From contig MGNI01000162.1 in the NCBI GenBank assembly GCA_001795115.1, forward strand, positions 7,284 through 13,715: DNA of 6,432 bases, given 5' to 3'. This DNA is from Chloroflexi bacterium RBG_16_48_8. GTDB lineage: Bacteria; Chloroflexota; Anaerolineae; Anaerolineales; E44-bin32. The notes beneath the pieces were generated by a model. The model worked only from the letters and a program-made list of their open reading frames with translations. It made no database searches and was not told the origin of the DNA. Positions 1 to 5,702 of this stretch are shown piece after piece. Position 1 is the stretch's first letter. Every line of letters starts with the position of its first letter. The position numbers and the translations under genes are program-made.

Positions 1-1
1 T

Positions 2-550
2 GATTACAATGACGCTGCCGCTGAAGCTGCGCCCCAAGACATCGAAGTCCGGGATCCTCCCGCCGAAGAACTTCGCCATGACGAGCAGTAAGAAGAGCGA
101 GGGGATGTTCAACCAGGCCTCGGTAATGCGCATTAGGATGCTATCGACGAGTTTTCCATAGTAGCCAGCCAAAGCGCCCATGGTGATGCCGATAATGACT
201 TCCATCAACATGGCGCACAATCCAATCAGCATCGAAATCTGACCCCCATAAATGGTGCGGGCTAGGATATCTCGACCAATCGTATCCGTGCCAAAAGGAT
301 GTTCTGCCGACGGTGGTGTAAGGCGCATACCCGTTTCTGTGAAATTGGCGAATTTTTCTGTGAAGAAAAGGGTGCTGCCGAAGGAATATAGGAATAACAA
401 AATAAGAATGGCCAGACCAGCCATCGCCATTTTGTGGCGCCGGAAACGACGCCAAAAGAGTTTGCCCAAGGAAAGAGGGGGAGCCTCCAGTTCATCAGTA
501 GAGAATGGTGAGAGGGGCAGTGCAGTGTCAAGGTTGGCAATCTTGTCCAT
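2..550 (-). CDS. ABC transporter permease, DppC/OppC type (N-terminal part, cut by left edge)
   Basis: This is the second membrane subunit of a peptide/nickel-type ABC importer. The reverse strand reads open for 183 codons from the ATG at 550 to the window edge. Residues 30-41 are strongly basic (KLFWRRFRRHKM), as expected for the cytosolic face before the first membrane helix (about 42-63). The family hallmark HPFGTDTIGRDIL follows at 84-96, then YGGQISMLIG, a helix at about 105-130, AGYYGKLVDSILMR, and a further helix at about 148-160. The segment FFGGRIPDFDVLGRSFSGS (161-179) is an extracytoplasmic loop longer than in the enteric proteins. The EAA loop that contacts the ATPase lies off the edge. 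An ATG also occurs at 553; 550 is preferred because AGAGAGGG then sits about 4 bases upstream, against 1 base for 553. The upstream permease gene stops at 561, so the two are almost certainly co-transcribed. The family is certain; the substrate cannot be read from this part. Confidence 0.9.
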   Translation of the reverse strand, partial: MDKIANLDTALPLSPFSTDELEAPPLSLGKLFWRRFRRHKMAMAGLAILILLFLYSFGSTLFFTEKFANFTETGMRLTPPSAEHPFGTDTIGRDILARTIYGGQISMLIGLCAMLMEVIIGITMGALAGYYGKLVDSILMRITEAWLNIPSLFLLLVMAKFFGGRIPDFDVLGRSFSGSVIVI

Positions 551-560
551 CATTCCCTCT

Positions 561-1595
561 CTACTCAAGGTGAATGCGTGGATCGAGCCAGGCATAGGTG
601 ATGTCAGTGACAAGTTGGAAGAATACAACCGCGATGGAAATGATGATCATGATGCCCATCACCACAGGCACATCCGCCCGTTCGAGGTGGTCTATGAAGA
701 GTCTCCCCATGCCGGGCCAGGCGAAGATGCTCTCGGTGACCAGCGCGCCCGCAAGAAGGAATGGAAGATCCAGGCCAATGATGGTCACAATGGGCAGAGA
801 TGCATTTTTAAGCGCATGGATGAAAACGACTTCGCGCTGTGGAAGACCCTTCGATTTGGCTGTGCGAATATAATCTTGGCTGAGTACCTCCAGCATGGTA
901 CTGCGGATGTAGCGGCTATAGCCGGCTGTGCTGATAGCGGCAATGCTAAAGACGGGCAGTACCATATGCCACAGAACCTGCGGTATCGTTTTCCCGACCG
1001 CAGGATCGAACATACCCACAGTGGGTAAATAGGGTAAGCCCCAACGTTTGAATAAGACCGCGAATATGAACATCGTGAGCAGGGCGATAAAGAAGATGGG
1101 CATTGAGTAGCCAATGAACGTTGCTGTCGTTATGACATGATCGGTGAGGGAATATTGACGCAGGGCCGAGTAGATCCCTACACTTAACGCGCCCAGAACA
1201 ATGACAATCTCCGCCGGGATCATGAGCAGCAAAGTATTCGGGATCCGTTCCCAGATAACCTCCAAAGCGGGTTTCCCCCGGCTTACGATGGAGTTGCCGA
1301 AGTCCCCGCGCAGGACACCCTTACGATTGCCCGCTGTCTCAGGGATGCCATCTCCATCGAGATCGAGTTCGTCCCAATCGTTCCCGATCAACCAGTATAG
1401 ATATTGGATGTGCAAAGGCTTATCCAAGCCCAATTGGCGCGTGAGGCGTTCACGATCGGAGGGGCGCGTCACGCGGCGCCCGCCCATGGTAGATAAGGGA
1501 TCCCCCATATTCATCATTAGGATAAAGAGCACCAGGCTAATGAAAAAGAGCAATGGGATTGCTTGCAGGATGCGCCGGATGATGTAACGTGTCAT
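561..1595 (-). CDS. ABC transporter permease, DppB/OppB type
   Basis: This 344-residue inner-membrane subunit is a normal length for the family. The start MTRYIIRRILQAIPLL matches the typical N terminus with its first helix (about 10-29). GLDKPLHIQYLYWL (56-69) and RGDFGNS (96-102) are the usual extracytoplasmic markers. Helices follow at about 121-144, 155-182, 206-224, 264-288 and 310-333. The EAA-type ATPase-contact loop is EVLSQDYIRTAKSKGL (236-251), and TESIFAWPGMGRLF plus the C-terminal AWLDPRIHLE are family signatures. Residues 78-86 (DLDGDGIPE) form an acidic DxDxDG insert facing outside. The frame stays open upstream to an ATG at 1682, but that extension is rich in Gly, Pro and Ala, crosses a stable hairpin and does not resemble the family, so 1595 is chosen although no good Shine-Dalgarno precedes it. 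It lies 113 bases after the binding-protein gene and just before the second permease. Transport of peptides, nickel or other small solutes is possible. Confidence 0.93.
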   Translation of the reverse strand: MTRYIIRRILQAIPLLFFISLVLFILMMNMGDPLSTMGGRRVTRPSDRERLTRQLGLDKPLHIQYLYWLIGNDWDELDLDGDGIPETAGNRKGVLRGDFGNSIVSRGKPALEVIWERIPNTLLLMIPAEIVIVLGALSVGIYSALRQYSLTDHVITTATFIGYSMPIFFIALLTMFIFAVLFKRWGLPYLPTVGMFDPAVGKTIPQVLWHMVLPVFSIAAISTAGYSRYIRSTMLEVLSQDYIRTAKSKGLPQREVVFIHALKNASLPIVTIIGLDLPFLLAGALVTESIFAWPGMGRLFIDHLERADVPVVMGIMIIISIAVVFFQLVTDITYAWLDPRIHLE

Positions 1596-1646
1596 CTTTT
1601 TTATCCGCGGATGAGGATCATGACGACCTAAAAAGACCGCCGGATA

Positions 1647-1677
1647 TGCCGGGGCAGGGATTCCTCCCGCCCCGGCA
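1647..1677 (-). promoter_or_regulatory. intercistronic stem-loop with GNRA loop between binding-protein and permease genes
   Basis: Read on the minus strand, TGCCGGGGC pairs with GCCCCGGCA (9 bp). After a single bulged U, GGGA pairs with UCCC (4 bp) around a GGAA loop, which fits the GNRA tetraloop rule. The complementary strand would have UUCC in the loop, so the structure favours a minus-strand transcript. It begins 31 bases after the binding-protein stop. A run of five T follows, but only about 12 bases beyond the stem, so it is not a textbook Rho-independent terminator. A likely role is protecting the 3' end of the binding-protein message, or partial termination, so that the binding protein is made in excess over the permeases. 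The pairing is seen in the sequence; the role is inferred. Confidence 0.7.
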
Positions 1678-1708
1678 TTCAAGCGAAAACCTGGTTATGG
1701 GATGGAAG

Positions 1709-3427
1709 CTAATCCGCCAATTCCCATTCGATGATATTGTAGAAGGGCGTCGTGCCGGAGAATTTAATGTTCTGTATTTTCCCCGTCACACCGAAGAGAT
1801 CTGGATCTTGCCAGAGACCCAACCAATAGACGCGTTCATAGATGAGTTTGCTGATTTCGTGGAAAGTGGCAACGCGTTCATCTGGGTCAACTTGGGTAGC
1901 TTGCAACTGGAAGAGCGCATCCACCTCAGGATCGTTGATCCTTTGCCAGTTCAATCCGACCGGGTAATCCTCGGTTGGGATCTCACTGATCAACCAATAG
2001 GATGTGTTCGGGTCGGGGAAGTCGGTGGTATCAGACCATTCCATGATGTCGAGCTCACCCATTGCGCAAGGTCCGTCTACAGCGAAGAAGAGGTCGTAAT
2101 CATAATTGAGCAATTCAAGCCCGACACCAATTTCCGCCAGTTGCTGCTGAGCAACCGCCTGGGTATCCTGGCGCACGGCGCGTGTGGTCGTCCCGTATTT
2201 CAAGATGAGCTCAACCCCATCTTTGTCGCGGGTCCCGTCAGTATTCGTATCAACCCAACCAGCTTCTTCCAAGAGCGCCATAGCTTGATCGGGGTCGTAA
2301 GGCCAGGGTTCCAAGGCTGGGTTGGCATAGGGTGTGTTGTCCCAGTAGGTCACAGCCACCTTGGTTAAGCCTAGAAGGAGATCCTCCACCAGCGTCTCGC
2401 GATCGAAGCCCATGGCGATGGCCTGTCTCACACGCACGTCCTGCAAAGCAGGATGAGCATCCTCGCTGAGGACTATATACCAGCCTTCGTTGTAACCGGA
2501 CTGGACGGTATAGATCTCGATCCCGGCTTCTTCCAGTTGAGGGACATCGGAGTAGGCGAAGAAGGTGCCCAGATCGCCATCCCCTGCGAGGAGGGCGTTG
2601 ATTTGAGAGGCGTCGTCGGGTACGAAACGGATGAATATTTCATCTAACATGGGCCTTCCAAGCCAGTAATTCTCATTGGCTACGAAGCGGACGAAGCTTC
2701 CCGACTCCCATTCGGCGAAAACGAAAGGACCGCATCCGACGGTCGGTTTCAAGTTCCACTCGGCGTTGTCGATGGTGCCTTCGGCTTCGAATACTGGCTC
2801 AAGGACGTGCTTTGGCAGGAGGCCATGCCACAACGTAGCGACCCAAGGGATGAAGGGTTCGCTAAAGGTGAGGACAACCGTACGATCATCGGGGGCCTCG
2901 ATCGTCTCGATCTGATCGTTGGGGTAGGTGGAGGCAACGGTGTTACTGGGATTCATGATCATCTCATAGGTGAAGATGAAGTCGGCTGAGGTGATCGGTT
3001 CGCCATCAGACCAGACAATATCGTCGCGGAGTTTCATCGTGATGACTTTGCCGTCTTCAGATAATCCGCCATTCTCTATGCTCGGCATCTCAGCAACGAG
3101 CACTGGATGAGGAGCATTCTTATCATCGAAATCCCAAGCCCATGCATCCCACAACTGTTGCGTGATGGACGAAAACCACATATTTGTGTAGTAGGGATTC
3201 AGGTTGTCAAATTCCTGGGTAAAGATGAAGACAGCAACTTTCGGCTCCGCAGGAGGCTCGGGAGGGGCAGTCTCTGTCGGAGCTGTCACCGGAGGAACCA
3301 CCTCCGTAGGTTCGCCAGCCATCGGTGGCTCGGTGGGTGCGACGGTTTCCGTAGGTTTACATGCAGTAAGTAAGATCGCCAGTAGTACGAATATTGCTAA
3401 TGATTTGAAAAGCCAATTGCCTTTCAT
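1709..3427 (-). CDS. ABC transporter substrate-binding lipoprotein, family 5 (OppA/DppA type)
   Basis: This 572-residue extracytoplasmic solute receptor belongs to the SBP_bac_5 family. The start at 3427 is fixed by AAGGAGGAG seven bases upstream and by the signal peptide MKGNWLFKSLAIFVLLAILL, which ends in the lipobox LTAC with acylated Cys23. The frame is open upstream to 3574, but that extension has no signal-peptide logic. Residues 24-62 are a Thr/Pro/Glu-rich linker, then the mature fold begins (KVAVFIFTQEFDNLNPYYTN). Family signatures are LRDDIVWSDGEPITSADFIFTYEMI (133-157), GPFVFAEWESGSFVRFVANENYW (233-255), HPALQDVRVRQAIAMGFDRETLV (325-347) and AGWVDTNTDGTRDKDG (389-404). The end is SGTTPFYNIIEWELAD. 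It is the first gene of the importer cluster, followed by the two permeases; the gap downstream carries a stem-loop. This family binds peptides but also nickel, sugars, opines and other solutes, so the ligand is not predictable from sequence alone. Confidence 0.95.
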   Translation of the reverse strand: MKGNWLFKSLAIFVLLAILLTACKPTETVAPTEPPMAGEPTEVVPPVTAPTETAPPEPPAEPKVAVFIFTQEFDNLNPYYTNMWFSSITQQLWDAWAWDFDDKNAPHPVLVAEMPSIENGGLSEDGKVITMKLRDDIVWSDGEPITSADFIFTYEMIMNPSNTVASTYPNDQIETIEAPDDRTVVLTFSEPFIPWVATLWHGLLPKHVLEPVFEAEGTIDNAEWNLKPTVGCGPFVFAEWESGSFVRFVANENYWLGRPMLDEIFIRFVPDDASQINALLAGDGDLGTFFAYSDVPQLEEAGIEIYTVQSGYNEGWYIVLSEDAHPALQDVRVRQAIAMGFDRETLVEDLLLGLTKVAVTYWDNTPYANPALEPWPYDPDQAMALLEEAGWVDTNTDGTRDKDGVELILKYGTTTRAVRQDTQAVAQQQLAEIGVGLELLNYDYDLFFAVDGPCAMGELDIMEWSDTTDFPDPNTSYWLISEIPTEDYPVGLNWQRINDPEVDALFQLQATQVDPDERVATFHEISKLIYERVYWLGLWQDPDLFGVTGKIQNIKFSGTTPFYNIIEWELAD

Positions 3428-3434
3428 GGGAATT

Positions 3435-3443
3435 CTCCTCCTT
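3435..3443 (-). promoter_or_regulatory. ribosome binding site of the substrate-binding protein gene
   Basis: The minus strand reads AAGGAGGAG, then seven bases, then the ATG ending at 3425. This near-perfect Shine-Dalgarno decides the start in favour of 3427 over the longer open frame beginning at 3574, and suggests high translation, as is usual for a solute receptor. Confidence 0.9.
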
Positions 3444-3568
3444 AGAGAGATTTTAGAAACAAGGTGGATGCTTTCATCCAAGCGTAATCCCTGCTCCCAA
3501 TTCCTTGCAGTGAAAGTAATCAGTACAACTTTACTTTTCGTATCTTTGATCCTCTTAACAAAGATTTT

Positions 3569-3584
3569 TTCCATTCAAATGGAA
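3569..3584. repeat. 16-bp perfect dyad, possible operator
   Basis: TTCCATT and AATGGAA flank two central bases (CA), giving a palindrome with 7-bp arms. Its position about 140 bases upstream of the binding-protein ATG suits an operator of a dimeric regulator. A single palindrome of this size is expected by chance roughly every few kilobases, so the role is tentative. Confidence 0.4.
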
Positions 3585-3672
3585 GAAGCCTTTGTTGTTT
3601 CATTGATTGGATCGTTTAGGAATCAGCAATGGTATTTCTCAATTCCCTCCTTCCTGGAGCATATCCTCTCAT

Positions 3673-3706
3673 TTTGTGAAGATCGATTGGTGATGATGTT
3701 CACAAA
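3673..3706. repeat. inverted repeat TTTGTGAA / TTCACAAA with 18-bp spacer
   Basis: The left arm is at 3673-3680 and the right arm at 3699-3706. Both are perfect over 8 bp, with half-site centres 26 bp apart. It could be a paired protein-binding site or a hairpin in the leader of the binding-protein message. A match of this quality has a sizeable chance of arising randomly in a gap this long. Confidence 0.3.
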
Positions 3707-4008
3707 GGGAACGACTCCGGGTCTGTTCATATTTTCTTGGGCATGGAAAGGTTATCCCCCAAGGCGATCTCATTTGATAGCGCTGATGAAGTTCTCGTCC
3801 AGAACAACAATCATCTATGGTCAAGAGTTGGTTACTAGAAAGGGGTTGGAAAGATGATGGCGTCATCGCTCTCTGTGTACAATCGGATTTGTTGTTACGA
3901 GAAGTTGAAGGATAAGACAGTGGTTTTCATTCCCCTCTGGAAATGATTGAGGGAAGATAGGAAAACAAACAACATATAACCATCTGCTCCGTTCGTACAT
4001 TTAGCTCA

Positions 4009-4030
4009 CAAAAAGGGCGGATTGAGCCCT
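4009..4030 (-). terminator. possible Rho-independent terminator after the methyltransferase gene
   Basis: On the minus strand AGGGC, a 7-base loop (TCAATCC) and GCCCT are followed directly by TTTT and then G. The stem is short (5 bp) but GC-rich and the T run is immediate. It lies about 207 bases after the methyltransferase stop, so it could end the enzyme transcript. It also lies just downstream of the candidate promoter at 4048-4075, which would make it an early hairpin in that transcript. Confidence 0.45.
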
Positions 4031-4047
4031 GAAGTTATTTTGTGTCC

Positions 4048-4075
4048 ATTATAAGACTTAATTCCATTTTAATAA
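4048..4075 (-). promoter_or_regulatory. candidate sigma-70-type promoter facing the importer genes
   Basis: The minus strand has a perfect -10 box TATAAT (4053-4048) and a 4-of-6 -35 box TTATTA (4075-4070), separated by 16 bases. Transcription would start near 4041 and run toward the binding-protein gene. The surroundings are very AT-rich, which raises the chance of a false match. No equally good promoter was found closer to the binding-protein start. Confidence 0.45.
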
Positions 4076-4090
4076 CCCTTTAAATTGCCA

Positions 4091-4111
4091 TGATTTAATC
4101 ACGAAATTTCG
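4091..4111. promoter_or_regulatory. two abutting perfect palindromes, possible operator
   Basis: TGATTTAATCA (4091-4101, 5-bp arms around one base) runs directly into CGAAATTTCG (4102-4111, fully self-complementary). The pair begins 16 bp upstream of the -35 box of the candidate promoter, a typical position for an activator or repressor. The palindromes are seen directly; the regulator is unknown. Confidence 0.45.
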
Positions 4112-4236
4112 CTCTATCCGGTTTTAAGGAGAACATATGCCTCTCTCTTCTATCTTGAAGGGCTTTTTTCAGTGGACTCATTGAATGGATATAACACCAG
4201 AGGTTGAGCTTAAATGGAAAGATTTGTCCCTAAAAC

Positions 4237-5655
4237 TCATGGTCCATGATGGGTCGTCTCATCAGCTTTTTGTAACAATTCATCCAGTTCCCGTTCCTGT
4301 CTATCAGTCATTGGCAGCACTTCGTGGGTAGAGATGATTCTGTTTGCCTCCTGCTGGGCACGAGCGACAAAATCCTGCCTGCCTGCCCGATCCCATTCTT
4401 CCCATGAGCGGCGCTCTGCCAGCTTGGGGATGAAGATCTCCCCTTGCCGAAGGGTTTGAACGGTATGCCACTGATCCAGAAATTGGCGCGAATCCCGCAT
4501 CACCCCAGCTATAACCTCCAGCGCTAATGCTTGTTCGTCTATTGCGAATCCCCGCTTTAATCGATGGATGCTGCCCGTAATTTCATTGTCGCAAACCATT
4601 TGTGCATAGGAACTCATCACGCCACTCTCCATTTCACCTATACCCGAGAGTTCATCTGCTCCAGCCAATGCCGGGATGACCGCGTTGATCGTGCGCTCGT
4701 AGCCGTTCTGAATATTCAGCTCTTGAGCGTTGGTGCAGAACCCGTAGACGTTAACAGGAAGGCCGTATCTGTGACCCAACTGCACAGATGCGGCAGAAGC
4801 CAGTCCCGTTTCTACACCGCCCCATACAGAGAGCCCGGTCCGTGGCTCCATCACAGAGAGTCGACCGCAATACATGATGGGCAAGCCCGGTTGAATCGAT
4901 TGAGCCAGAACAATAGAAGCCAATAGCTCAGCATTTTGTTGTACCAGTGCGCCAGTTAAAGACATCGGTGCAGTTGCCCCTGCGATGGGACAAGGCAAAG
5001 GGGCCAAGGGTATCCTCCATTCTGCTATTTCCGTTAAAGCCAGAACGGTTTCATCCCTGAAGGTCAATGGGCTGATGGGGGAAACACTCAAAGACAGGAC
5101 TTTTTTTGGATCACCGATGACGGAGGCCATTTGCACAATTGTCCGGACTTCCCTTGCTGTAGATATACCGGGCCCTTGAACAGGTTTGGAGGTATTTGAC
5201 AGGGTAACCCTGTACATGGCGATATGCATTAGCGCAGGAGAAATGTCTTGGGGTGTGAAAGTTGGCACGACTGTGTCGACATAGTCAAGTGCGTCGAGAA
5301 GGAGGGCACTGTCCCGGACATCCTGAAGAGTGGCAGGGCGTCGACTTGCTGTTGAAAGTTCGTAGACATAGGGAGCACCCCCCATGTTATGCCAATGGAG
5401 ATTTCCATCACCGAGGGTTACGGACTTTCCCCCGCGGGAATGGAGGGTCACGGTGTTTGGGCAGAGGCCTAGGGCTCTCTCAACCAGATCGGGGGGCATG
5501 TGGACGAAGTCGCCTTGGATCTTTGCACCCTCCCCGCTCAGGATTTCTCGAGCTTTGGGTTGGGTAAGGACGATCCCCACCTCATCCAGAATGCACAGGG
5601 TGGTCCGGTGGATGGCCTCCACCTCATCCTCCAATAGGACTGTCAAATGGTCCAT
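4237..5655 (-). CDS. MttB-superfamily (trimethylamine methyltransferase-like) corrinoid methyltransferase, non-pyrrolysine
   Basis: This 472-residue cytosolic protein is of the MttB family, whose members transfer a methyl group from a quaternary or tertiary amine (such as trimethylamine, glycine betaine, proline betaine or carnitine) to a cognate corrinoid protein. Its length is close to the usual 470-500. Signatures seen by eye are LPCPIAGATAPMSLTGALVQQNAELLASIV (220-249) with QPGLPIMYCG (255-264), GGVETGLASAASVQLGHRYGLPV (279-301), the barrel segment NGYERTINAVIPALAGADELSGIGEMESGVMSS (317-349) with DNEI (356-359), and the C-terminal block HTVQTLRQGEIFIPKLAERRSWEEW (397-421). The stretch 300-320, which roughly corresponds to the pyrrolysine region of archaeal MttB, is all ordinary codons with no in-frame TAG, so this is a bacterial glycine-betaine-type relative rather than a true trimethylamine enzyme. 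The start has TAGGAG 9 bases upstream. It lies 47 bases after the C45 gene and probably shares its transcript. No corrinoid protein gene is visible in the window. The exact substrate is unknown. Confidence 0.9.
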   Translation of the reverse strand: MDHLTVLLEDEVEAIHRTTLCILDEVGIVLTQPKAREILSGEGAKIQGDFVHMPPDLVERALGLCPNTVTLHSRGGKSVTLGDGNLHWHNMGGAPYVYELSTASRRPATLQDVRDSALLLDALDYVDTVVPTFTPQDISPALMHIAMYRVTLSNTSKPVQGPGISTAREVRTIVQMASVIGDPKKVLSLSVSPISPLTFRDETVLALTEIAEWRIPLAPLPCPIAGATAPMSLTGALVQQNAELLASIVLAQSIQPGLPIMYCGRLSVMEPRTGLSVWGGVETGLASAASVQLGHRYGLPVNVYGFCTNAQELNIQNGYERTINAVIPALAGADELSGIGEMESGVMSSYAQMVCDNEITGSIHRLKRGFAIDEQALALEVIAGVMRDSRQFLDQWHTVQTLRQGEIFIPKLAERRSWEEWDRAGRQDFVARAQQEANRIISTHEVLPMTDRQERELDELLQKADETTHHGP

Positions 5656-5664
5656 CTTCGGTAG

Positions 5665-5670
5665 CTCCTA
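5665..5670 (-). promoter_or_regulatory. ribosome binding site of the MttB-family gene
   Basis: TAGGAG lies nine bases before the ATG at 5655, within the 47-base gap after the C45 stop codon. It supports this start and allows translation from a shared message. Confidence 0.75.
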
Positions 5671-5702
5671 GATCGCATGAAAGACTTCTCGTTGAATTGC
5701 CC

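Larger units (their letters stand above)
3428..4236. other. 809-bp intergenic region without a supported protein gene
   Basis: This gap separates the methyltransferase stop from the binding-protein start. It is visibly richer in A and T than the flanking genes, most clearly in 4030-4110. Open frames cross it (plus strand to 3857; minus strand 3669-3866), but none has a convincing ribosome site together with a protein-like sequence. It contains a promoter-like element (4048-4075), a terminator-like hairpin (4009-4030), abutting palindromes (4091-4111), a 16-bp dyad (3569-3584), a spaced 8-bp inverted repeat (3673-3706) and a small plus-strand frame with a good ribosome site (4137-4184). No tRNA and no riboswitch class was recognised. 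If transcription of the importer starts near 4041, the message would have a leader of about 0.6 kb. Confidence 0.7.

Noticed and set aside
252..1028. Long plus-strand open frame (258 codons)
   Set aside because: It lies antisense to the two permease genes, which have clear family signatures; its translation is low-complexity, rich in Arg/His/Asp, and resembles no protein.
1596..1682. N-terminal extension of the permease (29 residues)
   Set aside because: It is Gly/Pro/Ala-rich, crosses the intercistronic hairpin, and the family N terminus begins at 1595.
1589..2368. Plus-strand open frame of 259 codons
   Set aside because: It is antisense to the binding-protein gene, has no credible ribosome site, and is explained by codon bias on the opposite strand.
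3428..3574. N-terminal extension of the binding protein (49 residues)
   Set aside because: It would bury the signal peptide internally, while the ATG at 3427 has a near-perfect ribosome site and a lipobox 20 residues later.
3204..3857. Plus-strand open frame running from the binding-protein gene into the intergenic gap
   Set aside because: The first third mirrors the Pro/Thr-rich linker on the other strand, and the rest has no recognisable domain or ribosome site.
3669..3866. Minus-strand 65-codon frame in the gap
   Set aside because: The ribosome site is weak and the composition is not protein-like (many Ser, Arg, His, Cys without pattern), so a real small gene is not supported.
3853..3867. 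Small inverted repeat GATGA-TGGCG-TCATC
   Set aside because: Five-bp arms are common by chance, and no promoter or start lies next to it.
4564..4926. Plus-strand frame opposite the methyltransferase gene
   Set aside because: It is antisense to a well-supported gene and has no protein-like features.
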